NCBI GenBank assembly: GCA_965232985.1 | Contig: CBDDRC010000012.1 | Coordinates: 180,290 to 244,289 of the forward strand | Origin: JADFDG01 sp965232985 | GTDB lineage: Bacteria; Pseudomonadota; Gammaproteobacteria; Pseudomonadales; JADFDG01 | Length of the DNA stretch: 64,000 bases | Reading direction: 5' to 3' | Part shown: in pieces, positions 45,320 to 53,878 of the stretch | How the letters are laid out: every line of letters starts with the position of its first letter | Numbering within the stretch: the first letter of the stretch is position 1 | Translations under genes and position numbers: made by a program | Notes under the pieces: model-generated | Database searches by the model: none | What the model was told of the DNA's origin: nothing | The model's input: the letters and a program-made list of their open reading frames with translations, nothing else

Positions 45320-47263
45320 ATGGCGTCCATCGCCAGCACTGTAGCCATTACCCTTCCCGATGGCAGTAAACGCGAATTCCCCGGCCCGGTCACGGTGGCC
45401 GAGGTGGCCGCCAGCATTGGCCCGGGCCTTGCCAAAGCAGCACTCGCCGGCAAGGTCGACGGCGTCCTCGTTGATACCTCGCACCGCATCGAGCAGAACG
45501 CCTCGCTGGCCATCGTCACCGAAAAGGATGCTGAAGGCATTGAGGTGTTGCGCCATTCCTGCGCGCATTTGCTGGCGATGGCGGTGCAGGAAATCTTTCC
45601 CACCGCGCAGGTCACCATTGGCCCGGTGATCGAAGACGGCTTCTTCTACGATTTCGCTTTCGAGCGCCCGTTCACACCGGAAGACCTCGCGAAAATCGAA
45701 GCCCGGATGCAGGAGCTGGCGGCCCGGGATCTTGTCGTCACCCGTTCGCTGATGTCGCGCGAAGACGCGGTGAAATTGTTCGCGTCGATGGGCGAGCAAT
45801 ACAAGGTCGAGATCATTCGCGATATTCCCTCGGCCGAGGGCCTGAGCTTTTATCGGCAGGGCGACTTCATCGATCTGTGTCGCGGCCCGCATGTGCCGAA
45901 TACCGGCAAGCTGAAGGCGTTCAAGCTGACCAAGGTGGCCGGTGCGTATTGGCGTGGCGACGCGAAGAACGCGATGTTGCAGCGTATCTATGGCACTTGC
46001 TGGGCGAACAGGAAAGATCTTGATGCGTATGTCGCGCGCATCGAGGAAGCGGGCAAGCGCGATCACCGCAAGATCGGCAAGCAGCTCAACCTGTACCACA
46101 TGCAGGAAGAGGCGCCGGGTACGGTTTTCTGGCACCCGAAGGGCTGGACGCTCTGGCAGCAGATCGAACAATACATGCGGGCCCGCCTGCAGGCTGATGG
46201 CTATCAGGAAGTGCGCACGCCGCAAGTGGTGGATCTGTCGCTCTGGAAGAAATCCGGGCACTGGGAGAACTACAGCGAGAACATGTTCACCACGGTGGTC
46301 GAGGAGCGTCAGTTCGCGGTCAAACCGATGAACTGTCCCTGCCACGTGCAGATTTTCAATCAAGGTATTCGCAGCTATCGCGAACTGCCGCTGCGCATGG
46401 CCGAATTCGGCTCTTGCCACCGCTTCGAGCCTTCCGGGGCGCTGCATGGCCTGATGCGCGTGCGGGCCTTTACCCAGGATGATGCACACATTTTCTGTAC
46501 CGAGGATCAGGTCCAGGCGGAGACCGGGCGCTTTATCGGCCTGCTGCGCGATGTCTATCTGGATTTCGGCTTCAACGAGATCCTGGTGAAGCTGTCGACC
46601 CGGCCACTGAAGCGGATCGGCTCCGACGAGGTATGGGAGAAGGCGGAAAAAGGTCTGGCCGATGCGCTGCACGGGGCTGGCCTGGCCTTTGACCTGCAGC
46701 CGGGCGAGGGCGCTTTCTACGGCCCGAAGATCGAGTTCACCCTCAAGGACTGCCTTGGCCGCCTGTGGCAGTGCGGCACGATCCAGCTGGACTTCGCCCT
46801 GCCGGGGCGTCTGGATGCGGAATTTGTCGGCGAAGACGGCAATCGGCACGTTCCGGTGATGCTGCACCGGGCCATCCTCGGCTCCTTCGAGCGGTTTATC
46901 GGCATCCTGATCGAAAACCATGCCGGAGCCTTTCCGGCCTGGCTGGCGCCGGTTCAGGCCGTGGTCCTCAATATCACCGATCGCCAGGAGGGATGGGCCC
47001 GGAACATTGAAGAATCCTTGAAAAACAAGGGATTCCGGGTCGAATCGGACTTGAGGAACGAGAAGATCGGCTTTAAAATCCGCGAGCACACATTACAGCG
47101 AATCCCCTACCTGCTCGTGGTGGGGGACAAAGAAGTTGAATCCCATACCGTGGCCGTGCGCACGCGCGAAGGCACTGACCTGGGGGTCATGACTCTTGAT
47201 GAGTTCATGCATCGCCTGGGCGCTGACGTTGCGTGTCGCGGCCGCGTTGTTTCGGAGGGTTGA
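45320..47263 (+). CDS. thrS: Threonine--tRNA ligase
   Basis: Class II aminoacyl-tRNA synthetase of 647 residues. N-terminal TGS-like domain (VAITLPDGSKREF), then the editing domain with HSCAHLLAMAVQEIFP, then the catalytic core with the zinc ligand Cys in MNCPCHVQIF and motifs 2 and 3, then the anticodon-binding domain. ATG 45320 follows GAGGAG at about 10 bp and gives the usual N-terminus; the frame is open 14 codons earlier. First gene of the conserved thrS-infC-rpmI-rplT-pheST-ihfA block. E. coli thrS is autoregulated through its leader; no tRNA-like leader could be judged here. Confidence 0.97.
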   Translation: MASIASTVAITLPDGSKREFPGPVTVAEVAASIGPGLAKAALAGKVDGVLVDTSHRIEQNASLAIVTEKDAEGIEVLRHSCAHLLAMAVQEIFPTAQVTIGPVIEDGFFYDFAFERPFTPEDLAKIEARMQELAARDLVVTRSLMSREDAVKLFASMGEQYKVEIIRDIPSAEGLSFYRQGDFIDLCRGPHVPNTGKLKAFKLTKVAGAYWRGDAKNAMLQRIYGTCWANRKDLDAYVARIEEAGKRDHRKIGKQLNLYHMQEEAPGTVFWHPKGWTLWQQIEQYMRARLQADGYQEVRTPQVVDLSLWKKSGHWENYSENMFTTVVEERQFAVKPMNCPCHVQIFNQGIRSYRELPLRMAEFGSCHRFEPSGALHGLMRVRAFTQDDAHIFCTEDQVQAETGRFIGLLRDVYLDFGFNEILVKLSTRPLKRIGSDEVWEKAEKGLADALHGAGLAFDLQPGEGAFYGPKIEFTLKDCLGRLWQCGTIQLDFALPGRLDAEFVGEDGNRHVPVMLHRAILGSFERFIGILIENHAGAFPAWLAPVQAVVLNITDRQEGWARNIEESLKNKGFRVESDLRNEKIGFKIREHTLQRIPYLLVVGDKEVESHTVAVRTREGTDLGVMTLDEFMHRLGADVACRGRVVSEG

Positions 47264-47266
47264 GGT

Positions 47267-47812
47267 ATCAAGCGCGAAAATCCCAGGGGCATACCGCGTG
47301 AGAAGCGCGCCCGTTTGAATGCCGAGATCACTGTTCCGCAGGTTCGCCTGATTGATCCCGAAGGCTTGCAGCTCGGTATCGTTTCGATACAGGAAGCACT
47401 GGCCAAGGCAGAGGAGTTAACACTCGATCTCGTCGAGATTTCGCCGGATGCGGAGCCTCCGGTTTGCCGCCTGATGGATTTTGGCAAGTTCATCTTCGAG
47501 AAAAGACGAAGTGACAAGGAAGCCAAGAAAAAGCAGCGGCAGATGCAGATCAAGGAAATCAAGATTCGCCCAGGGACGGACGAAGGGGACTATCAGGTAA
47601 AACTCCGCAACCTGATACGTTTCCTCACAGAGGGAGATAAGGCCAAGGTAACCTTGCGGTTCCGTGGCCGTGAAATGGCGCACCAGGAGTTGGGCCGCGA
47701 AATGCTCAAGAGAATCTCTGCCGATCTTGCCGAATACGCGCAAGTCGAGCAGGAACCGAATCTTGAGGGCAGGGCGATGGTCATGGTGCTGGCGCCGAAA
47801 AGGAAGAAGTGA
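47267..47812 (+). CDS. infC: Translation initiation factor IF-3 (ATC start codon)
   Basis: 181 residues when begun at ATC 47267, giving the expected N-terminus (KRENPRGIPREKRARLNAEI) and normal IF-3 length. There is no ATG or GTG at the right place; the first conventional-type start, TTG 47315, would cut 16 conserved residues. infC is known for rare AUU/AUC/AUA starts, which IF-3 itself discriminates against, giving autoregulation. GGAGG and GAGG lie upstream, within the end of thrS and the 3-bp gap. N-domain, linker (KKKQRQMQIKEIK) and C-domain (IRPGTDEGDYQVK) are all visible. Confidence 0.93.
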   Translation: MKRENPRGIPREKRARLNAEITVPQVRLIDPEGLQLGIVSIQEALAKAEELTLDLVEISPDAEPPVCRLMDFGKFIFEKRRSDKEAKKKQRQMQIKEIKIRPGTDEGDYQVKLRNLIRFLTEGDKAKVTLRFRGREMAHQELGREMLKRISADLAEYAQVEQEPNLEGRAMVMVLAPKRKK

Positions 47813-47882
47813 CAGGGCCTGTAAAGTATCCCGTTCACTGTTTCCGTGATGCGAGTACAACCAATAGCGAGAGTTTTCAGCA

Positions 47883-48077
47883 ATGCCGAAGATCAAAACA
47901 AACCGTGGAGCGGCGAAGCGTTTTCGCAAAACTGCCAACGGCTTCAAGCGCAAACAGGCTTTCAAGCGTCATATCCTGACCAAGAAATCCGCCAAGCGTA
48001 TCCGTCAGCTGCGCACAATGACGCAGGTGCATCCGTGTGACCAGGCTTTGGTCGCGCGCATGTTGCCCAATCTTTGA
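47883..48077 (+). CDS. rpmI: 50S ribosomal protein L35
   Basis: 64-residue basic ribosomal protein with the canonical start MPKIKTNRGAAKRF and LTKKSAKRIRQLR in the middle. It lies 70 bp after infC and 23 bp before rplT, the usual IF3-L35-L20 operon, in which L20 represses translation of rpmI-rplT in E. coli. Confidence 0.98.
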   Translation: MPKIKTNRGAAKRFRKTANGFKRKQAFKRHILTKKSAKRIRQLRTMTQVHPCDQALVARMLPNL

Positions 48078-48100
48078 CGCACGGTTAACGGAGAACTGAC

Positions 48101-48460
48101 ATGGCACGTGTAAAACGCGGCGTTACTGCCCGTCGTCGTCACAAGAAAATCATGGCCCGCGCGAAGGGCTACTACGGTGCGCGCTCGCGCGTCTACCGCA
48201 TCGCATTCCAGGCGGTCATCAAGGCCGGCCAGTACCAGTATCGTGACCGCCGCCAGCGGAAACGGCAGTTCCGCGCGTTGTGGATCACGCGCATTAATGC
48301 GGCGGCCCGACTCAACGGGTTGTCGTACAGTCGCTTGATTGATGGCCTGAAAAAGGCTGCAATCGAGGTTGATCGCAAGATGCTGGCTGATCTTGCCGTA
48401 TTTGATCTGGGTGCGTTTGCCGTCCTCGCCAAAGAGGCGAAAGCTGCGCTCTCTGCCTGA
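48101..48460 (+). CDS. rplT: 50S ribosomal protein L20
   Basis: 119-residue ribosomal assembly protein with the expected basic N-terminal helix (RVKRGVTARRRHKKIMARAKGYYGARS) and the C-terminal globular domain (LWITRINAAARLNGLSYSRLIDGL). It binds 23S rRNA and, in E. coli, its own mRNA for feedback control. A terminator-like hairpin follows before pheS. Confidence 0.98.
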   Translation: MARVKRGVTARRRHKKIMARAKGYYGARSRVYRIAFQAVIKAGQYQYRDRRQRKRQFRALWITRINAAARLNGLSYSRLIDGLKKAAIEVDRKMLADLAVFDLGAFAVLAKEAKAALSA

Positions 48461-48476
48461 TCACGGCGCGACAGGA

Positions 48477-48515
48477 AAAGAGGGGAGCGGCGTCAGCCCT
48501 TCCCCTTTTTTTTTT
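48477..48515 (+). terminator. Terminator or attenuator between rplT and pheS
   Basis: GGGGAG-C-GG pairs with CCCTTCCCC through a 7-base loop, followed by ten T. In E. coli this gap holds the pheS attenuator; I see no Phe-rich leader peptide here, so it may be a partial terminator that sets pheST expression below the ribosomal genes. Confidence 0.7.
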
Positions 48516-48576
48516 GCTGGGCTGGGCCAGCGCTGATTGATGCACGCAAAATATTTCAACAGGTCAGGGACAAAGC

Positions 48577-49596
48577 ATGCTGCGTAACCTGGATGCCATT
48601 GTCAGTGCCGCGCTGCAGGCAACGGCCAGCGCCATGGATCTTGCTGCCCTGGATCAGGTTCGGGTTCAGTACCTTGGCAAGAAAGGCGAAATATCCGCGC
48701 TGCTGAAGTCACTCGGTGAATTGCCGCCGGATGAACGCCCGAAGGTTGGCGCTGTCATTAATGAAGCGCGCGATCGTGCCCAGGTGGCTGTGGAGGAGCG
48801 CAAGCGCGTTCTTGAAGAAGCGGCACTGAACGCCCGTCTCGCCACCGAGTCGGTTGATGTGACGCTGCCGGGCCGGGGTGTCGATGTCGGCGGTCTGCAC
48901 CCGGTTACCCGCACGATCGACCGCATGACTGCTTTTTTCGGCAGTGCCGGTTTCGAGGTGGTTGAAGGCCCCGAAGTCGAGGACGACTGGCACAACTTTG
49001 AGGCGCTGAATATTCCGTCTACGCATCCGGCGCGGGCGATGCATGACACCTTCTATTTCGACACGACGACATTGTTGCGTACCCATACTTCGCCGGTGCA
49101 GGTGCGGACGATGAAAAGTGGCAAGCCGCCATTTCGGGTGATTTGTCCGGGGCGTGTCTACCGCTGCGATTCCGATGTGACCCACACACCGATGTTCCAT
49201 CAGGTGGAGGGGCTGCTGATCGATGAGCAGTCAAGCTTTGCCGATCTGCGCGGATTACTCGCCGACTTCCTGCGCGTCTTCTTCGAGGCGGATCTGCAGG
49301 TGCGCTTCCGCCCGTCTTACTTCCCGTTTACCGAACCCAGCGCTGAAGTCGATATCCAGTGCATGATCTGCGGCGGCCCGGGTTGTCGTGTATGCAAGCA
49401 CACCGGCTGGCTCGAAGTGCTGGGCTGCGGCATGGTGCATCCCAAGGTGCTCGCGGCATGTGGGATCGATTCACGGAAGTACTGCGGCTTCGCATTCGGT
49501 ATGGGTGTCGAGCGACTCGCCATGCTCCGTTACGGCGTGAACGATCTGCGCCTGTTCTTCGAAAACGATCTGCGTTTTCTCGCCCAGTTCCGCTGA
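48577..49596 (+). CDS. pheS: Phenylalanine--tRNA ligase alpha subunit
   Basis: 339-residue catalytic subunit of the alpha2-beta2 synthetase. An N-terminal coiled-coil tRNA-binding arm is followed by the class II core with GRGVDVGGLHPVTRT, motif 2 near FRVICPGRVYR, and motif 3 GFAFGMGVERLAMLRYGV. pheT begins 34 bp downstream. Length and ends are normal. Confidence 0.98.
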   Translation: MLRNLDAIVSAALQATASAMDLAALDQVRVQYLGKKGEISALLKSLGELPPDERPKVGAVINEARDRAQVAVEERKRVLEEAALNARLATESVDVTLPGRGVDVGGLHPVTRTIDRMTAFFGSAGFEVVEGPEVEDDWHNFEALNIPSTHPARAMHDTFYFDTTTLLRTHTSPVQVRTMKSGKPPFRVICPGRVYRCDSDVTHTPMFHQVEGLLIDEQSSFADLRGLLADFLRVFFEADLQVRFRPSYFPFTEPSAEVDIQCMICGGPGCRVCKHTGWLEVLGCGMVHPKVLAACGIDSRKYCGFAFGMGVERLAMLRYGVNDLRLFFENDLRFLAQFR

Positions 49597-49630
49597 GCGG
49601 GACGGCCCTGCCTTACCTACGGATTCGGTC

Positions 49631-52015
49631 ATGAAGATCAGCGAAAAATGGCTGCGCGAATGGATCGACCCGGCTTACGGGACGAAGGAGCTTGTCGCAC
49701 GCCTGACGATGGCTGGCCTCGAGGTGGACAGCGTCATACCGGTTGCCGGTGAATTTGCCGGCGTCATCGTCGCGCAGGTGCTTGCTTGCGAAAAGCATCC
49801 GGAAGCAGACAAGCTTTCCGTGTGCCGGGTGGACGCTGGTGATGGGGAGCCGCTGACCATTGTCTGCGGCGCACTGAACGTGCGTGCCGGCATGAAGGTG
49901 TGTCTCGCGAAAATCGGCGCAACGTTGCCCAATGGTCTTACCATCACGCGCGCGAAATTACGGGGTGTCGAATCGTTCGGCATGCTGTGCGGTGCCAACG
50001 AGTTGGGCATCGACATTCCCGGAGATGGTCTGCTCGAATTGCCAGCTGATGCACTGGTCGGCGCTGATTTGCGCAACTATCTCCAGCTTGACGACGTTAG
50101 CCTCGAACTTGGACTGACGCCGAACCGTGGTGACTGCCTGAGCGTTGTCGGCTTGGCGCGGGAAGTGGCGGCGTTTTCGCAGTTACCGTTTCGTGGTGTT
50201 GATGTTGCATCGGTGCTGCCGATCAGTGACGCGCGTTTTCCGGTCAAGGTGACTGCACCCGGGGCCTGCCCGCGTTACGTCGGGCGCGTGATCCGCAATG
50301 TGGATGTAGCAGCACCGAGCCCGTTGTGGCTGCGAGAGCGCCTGCGGCGCAGCGGTATCCGCTCGATCGACGCGATCGTTGATGTCACCAATTACGTCAT
50401 GCTCGAACTCGGCCAGCCGCTACATGCATTCGATCTTGATTGTCTTGTCGGCAACATCGAGGTGCGGCTGGCGCGTGCCGGCGAGCAGATCACGCTGCTC
50501 GATGGCCGCGAACTTGTGTTGGAGCCGGACACCTTGCTGATTGCCGATGCCGACAAACCGTTGGCACTGGCCGGCATCATGGGCGGCAAGGGCTCGGGCA
50601 TATCGCCGGGTACCCGCCACATCATGCTTGAATCGGCGTTTTTTACGCCACTTGCCATTGCCGGCCGCGCCCGCCGGCACGGCCTGCATACCGATTCGTC
50701 GCACCGCTTTGAGCGCGGTGTCGATCATGACATGCAGGCGTTGGCGGTTGAGCGCGCCACGCGTCTGATAGTCGATATCTGTGGTGGCGAGCCTGGGCTT
50801 GTCACTTGCGTCGAAAATGAAGCGCAGATGCCGAAATTAGCGGAAATCGAATTGCACGCCGGCAGTATTTCGCGCTTGCTCGGATTGGAAATCGACGCGG
50901 ACCATGTCGAGGACATGCTGGCGCGCCTGGGTATGGAAGTGAGTACGCAGGAAAGCGGTCGCAGTTGGACGGTGCTCGCGCCGAGCCATCGCTTTGATAT
51001 CGCGATCGAGCAGGACTTGATCGAGGAGCTCGCGCGCCTGTACGGCTACGACCGATTGCCGAGTCATCCGCCGCGTGGCGATTTTCGGCTCGCCCCCCGC
51101 AAGGAATCAGCGCTTGAACTGGCGCGCGTCCGGCAGGCGCTGGTGGCGCGCGGTTATCAGGAAGTCGTGACCTACAGCTTCGTCGATCCGGCATTGCAGG
51201 CGCTGCTCGATCCGCAGCATGCGCCACTGGCGCTGGCCAATCCGATCTCGGCCGAGATGAGTGTGATGCGGACGACCTTGTGGGCCGGTTTGCTGGCTAC
51301 TGCCCGCTATAACCTGCATCGGCAACAGACCCGCCTGCGCCTGTTTGAAACGGGGCTGAGTTTCGTGCCGGCGCAGGATGGCCTGCGGCAAGAGTCGTTC
51401 CTGGCCGGGCTGCTCTTTGGGTCGGCGCAGCCGGAAGGGTGGGCGCAGCCTGCCCGGAAGCTGGATTTCTTCGACGCGAAAGCTGACCTTGAATCGTTGC
51501 TGGCACTCACCGGCCAACCGGCTGCCTTTCGTTTTGAGCCGGGTGCCCATCCGGCGCTGCACCCCGGCCAGTCCGCCGCGCTTTGGTACAACGGCCATTC
51601 GGTGGGCGCAATCGGTGCCTTGCATCCCCGCGTTCAGCACGCACTCGACCTGCCGGGACCGGCCTATGTTTTCGAGGTGCGCTTGCGCGCGTTGCTGGAG
51701 GCGGGTCTTCCCCGGTTCACTGAGTTGTCGCGTTTCCCGGCAGTACGGCGGGATATTGCCTTGGTGGTTGATTGCGCCGTTCCGGCCGCCACGCTGCTGG
51801 CGCTGGTACAGGAGGGCGGGGGAGAGCTGCTGCGTGATACAGTGATTTTCGATGTCTATCAAGGGGATACCGTCGGCCCTCAGCGCCGTAGCGTCGCTTT
51901 GGGCTTGACCTTGCAGCATGCTTCCCGCACGCTAACCGACGATGAGGTTAATGCCCTTGTTAAAGGGGTAATCGACCTTTTGAAACAAAGGGTTAGTGCG
52001 ACGTTGAGGGAGTGA
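49631..52015 (+). CDS. pheT: Phenylalanine--tRNA ligase beta subunit
   Basis: 794-residue subunit with an N-terminal tRNA-binding (EMAP-like) domain (VIVAQVLACEKHPEADKLSVC), B3/B4 editing domain, B5 domain and C-terminal ferredoxin-like anticodon-binding domain (LSRFPAVRRDIALVVD). It edits mischarged Tyr-tRNA(Phe) and completes the enzyme. The ihfA ATG comes 1 bp after its stop, the conserved pheT-ihfA arrangement. Confidence 0.98.
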   Translation: MKISEKWLREWIDPAYGTKELVARLTMAGLEVDSVIPVAGEFAGVIVAQVLACEKHPEADKLSVCRVDAGDGEPLTIVCGALNVRAGMKVCLAKIGATLPNGLTITRAKLRGVESFGMLCGANELGIDIPGDGLLELPADALVGADLRNYLQLDDVSLELGLTPNRGDCLSVVGLAREVAAFSQLPFRGVDVASVLPISDARFPVKVTAPGACPRYVGRVIRNVDVAAPSPLWLRERLRRSGIRSIDAIVDVTNYVMLELGQPLHAFDLDCLVGNIEVRLARAGEQITLLDGRELVLEPDTLLIADADKPLALAGIMGGKGSGISPGTRHIMLESAFFTPLAIAGRARRHGLHTDSSHRFERGVDHDMQALAVERATRLIVDICGGEPGLVTCVENEAQMPKLAEIELHAGSISRLLGLEIDADHVEDMLARLGMEVSTQESGRSWTVLAPSHRFDIAIEQDLIEELARLYGYDRLPSHPPRGDFRLAPRKESALELARVRQALVARGYQEVVTYSFVDPALQALLDPQHAPLALANPISAEMSVMRTTLWAGLLATARYNLHRQQTRLRLFETGLSFVPAQDGLRQESFLAGLLFGSAQPEGWAQPARKLDFFDAKADLESLLALTGQPAAFRFEPGAHPALHPGQSAALWYNGHSVGAIGALHPRVQHALDLPGPAYVFEVRLRALLEAGLPRFTELSRFPAVRRDIALVVDCAVPAATLLALVQEGGGELLRDTVIFDVYQGDTVGPQRRSVALGLTLQHASRTLTDDEVNALVKGVIDLLKQRVSATLRE

Positions 52016-52016
52016 G

Positions 52017-52319
52017 ATGACTGCGCTGACCAAGGCCGACATGGCCGAGAGGCTGTTCCAGGAGCTGGGCCTGAACAAACGTGAGGCCAAGGAGCTCGTG
52101 GAAATGTTCTTTGAGGAAGTGCGCGTGTCGCTCGAAACCAACAGGCAGGTAAAATTGTCCGGGTTCGGCAATTTTGATTTGCGCGACAAGAGCGAGCGGC
52201 CGGGCCGCAATCCAAAGACCGGCGAAGAGATTCCGATCACGGCGCGCAGAGTCGTTACGTTCCGCCCCGGACAAAAATTAAAACAGCGAGTCGAGGCGTA
52301 TGCTGGAACCAAGCAATAA
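52017..52319 (+). CDS. ihfA: Integration host factor subunit alpha
   Basis: 100-residue HU-family DNA-bending protein. Start MTALTKADMAERLF, the beta-arm tip GRNPKTGEEIPI and the end FRPGQKLKQRVE are typical of IhfA and distinguish it from IhfB or HU. It forms IHF with IhfB (not in this window). Translation is coupled to pheT, and the next gene overlaps its end by 20 bp. Confidence 0.97.
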   Translation: MTALTKADMAERLFQELGLNKREAKELVEMFFEEVRVSLETNRQVKLSGFGNFDLRDKSERPGRNPKTGEEIPITARRVVTFRPGQKLKQRVEAYAGTKQ

Positions 52320-52653
52320 CGACCAGCTGCCCGTTATTCCCGGCAAGCGCTACTTCACCATCGGTGAAGTCAGTGATCTGTGTGACGTGAAGCCGCATGT
52401 GCTGCGTTATTGGGAACAGGAATTTCCGCAGCTCAAGCCGGTCAAGCGGCGCGGGAACCGTCGCTATTACCAACGTCAAGACGTATTGATGATTCGCCAG
52501 ATCCGCAGTCTGCTCTACGATCAGGGTTACACCATTGGTGGTGCGCGCCAGCAACTCACCGGCCAGAGTGCTGATGATCAGGGGCAAATGAACCAGATGG
52601 TGCGTCAGATGATCGCTGAACTCGAGGATGTGCTCCGCGTCCTGCGAGCATGA
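52300..52653 (+). CDS. MerR-family transcriptional regulator
   Basis: 117-residue regulator with an N-terminal MerR winged helix (YFTIGEVSDLCDVKPHVLRYWEQEFPQLKPVKRRGNRRYYQRQDV) and a short helical C-terminus without effector-binding cysteines. This gene follows ihfA in many gammaproteobacteria and its target is poorly known. It overlaps ihfA by 20 bp with GAGG upstream of its ATG, so it is the last gene of the translation block. Confidence 0.93.
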   Translation: MLEPSNNDQLPVIPGKRYFTIGEVSDLCDVKPHVLRYWEQEFPQLKPVKRRGNRRYYQRQDVLMIRQIRSLLYDQGYTIGGARQQLTGQSADDQGQMNQMVRQMIAELEDVLRVLRA

Positions 52654-52722
52654 ACCGGTCGCTTTGAACCGGGTATTCAGGATGGTTTTTTGCAATAACC
52701 GTGCAGCCGGCAGCGTGTGCAG

Positions 52723-52750
52723 TTGCATTCGGAACCGCATCCTTTAAGAT
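52723..52750 (+). promoter_or_regulatory. Promoter of tRNA-Pro
   Basis: TTGCAT, 16 bp, TAAGAT, ending 29 bp before the tRNA 5' end. Confidence 0.45.
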
Positions 52751-52779
52751 GGCTTCCCCGTGGCGTTATGCGCGGGCGT

Positions 52780-52856
52780 CGGAGCGTAGCGCAGCTTGGT
52801 AGCGCACCACGCTGGGGGTGTGGTGGTCGTGGGTTCGAATCCCACCGCTCCGACCA
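52780..52856 (+). tRNA. tRNA-Pro (anticodon GGG)
   Basis: 77 nt with an encoded CCA. Acceptor CGGAGCG/CGCTCCG, discriminator A, anticodon loop CTGGGGG, T arm GGTTCGAATCC. Confidence 0.97.
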
Positions 52857-52902
52857 GATTTTTCAGGCGAGTTGCGTTTGCGCGCAATATGGCCGTGGAA
52901 AC

Positions 52903-52930
52903 AAAAAAGCCCGCAATTGCGGGCTTTTTT
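52903..52930. terminator. Bidirectional terminator (tRNA-Pro / START-domain gene)
   Basis: Perfect inverted repeat AAAAAAGCCCGC/GCGGGCTTTTTT with an AATT centre. It gives a T run on both strands and lies between the convergent tRNA-Pro and the minus-strand gene ending at 52934. Confidence 0.85.
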
Positions 52931-52933
52931 GTT

Positions 52934-53656
52934 TCAGGGCTTTTGTCCGGCAGGCGGGGGAGCCTGTTGCACCACCTGTTCCGCAGTTGCCCAAGGTGGC
53001 GGGGCCTTGATGTAATCGACGGGGCGGCCTTTGAAGACATCCGTATTGATGATGCGGCGCAGTCGCTGCAGCGACACATACGGGATGTCCTTGAGGATAA
53101 AATTCACCAGAAACGCGGGGATGTAGCCACCCAGATCGATTTGCACCTCAAAATTGAGCTGCACTTTTTTGCCGCCGACAGGCAATACGTTGAAGTGACC
53201 GATCATTTCCGGAATGCGTATGTACTTGTCCGTGCGCGGGACGATGCCGTCGCGTGCCGTGAAAACAATTTGGATTTCATGTGTTTGCGGATCCTGCGCC
53301 ACGGTAAACAGCAGGCCGGCATCCCGGTCGGCTACCGGCCAGGGCAGTTTCGTCAGTACGTAATAGTCGCGATCAACCGGCGAGCGACGCCCGATTTCAT
53401 GCAGGTCGTGAATCATGTACAGCCAGCGTGTCAGGTACTCATCGTTGTCCAGTACTGCGATCGGGGTGTAGAAATCATCCAGTTCGATGACCGTGATGCC
53501 ACGGAATGTTTTGATCCGCGCGTCATCGGTATGCGCGCTGTAGACCTGGATACCATCGCGATCCGAGACCATCTTCCATTGCCGAGCGTCGGCAGCGAGT
53601 AGGGTCGACGGGAGCAGCAGGAGCAGGGCCAGCAGGCCGGCAGAACAACGCATCAT
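52934..53656 (-). CDS. START-domain lipid-binding-like protein, exported
   Basis: 240 residues. A signal peptide (MMRCSAGLLALLLLLPSTLLAADA) is followed by a START/Bet v1-like lipid-binding fold, recognisable from WKMVSDRDGIQVYSAH, VVFTARDGIVPR-type beta strands and the amphipathic C-terminal helix region (LVNFILKDIPYVSLQRLRRII). Bacterial members are thought to bind lipids or other hydrophobic ligands in the periplasm. AAGGA lies 7 bp before ATG 53656; the second Met is at 53653. Divergent from an alpha/beta hydrolase gene, with lipase-like genes beyond. Confidence 0.82.
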   Translation of the reverse strand: MMRCSAGLLALLLLLPSTLLAADARQWKMVSDRDGIQVYSAHTDDARIKTFRGITVIELDDFYTPIAVLDNDEYLTRWLYMIHDLHEIGRRSPVDRDYYVLTKLPWPVADRDAGLLFTVAQDPQTHEIQIVFTARDGIVPRTDKYIRIPEMIGHFNVLPVGGKKVQLNFEVQIDLGGYIPAFLVNFILKDIPYVSLQRLRRIINTDVFKGRPVDYIKAPPPWATAEQVVQQAPPPAGQKP

Positions 53657-53759
53657 TGCAGCATCCTTGGGCAGGTTTTCAAAGTACGCGATTATGGGAT
53701 GGGCCGGTGGCACCTTGGAGTCGGCGCCGCCACTGTCTGGTAGTGGCTGTGTTGACGGC

Positions 53760-53819
53760 GGTACTGTGTACCACACTCGGCTGGTGAAGTCGTTAGTACG
53801 AGCCTCACAATGTGGTGAG
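53760..53819. promoter_or_regulatory. Two dyads in the START/hydrolase divergent region
   Basis: GGTAC-TGT-GTACC (53760-53772) and CTCAC-N6-GTGAG (53804-53819) lie in the 222-bp region between two divergent genes. A TTGACG (53752-53757) stands just upstream of the first. They may be operators; no matching -10 is clear. Confidence 0.3.
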
Positions 53820-53878
53820 CGTTTGTGGTCGGTACTGGCGTACATTCACGGCGGGCGTACATACACAAGGTGACCGGT

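Noticed and set aside
45080..47089. A 669-codon minus-strand open frame opposite thrS
   Set aside because: thrS on the plus strand is unambiguous; the antisense frame has no domain and covers tRNA-Val as well.
48461..48576. Phe-rich leader peptide for pheS attenuation
   Set aside because: The only short frame near the terminator (from 48540) is not Phe-rich, so only the hairpin is reported.
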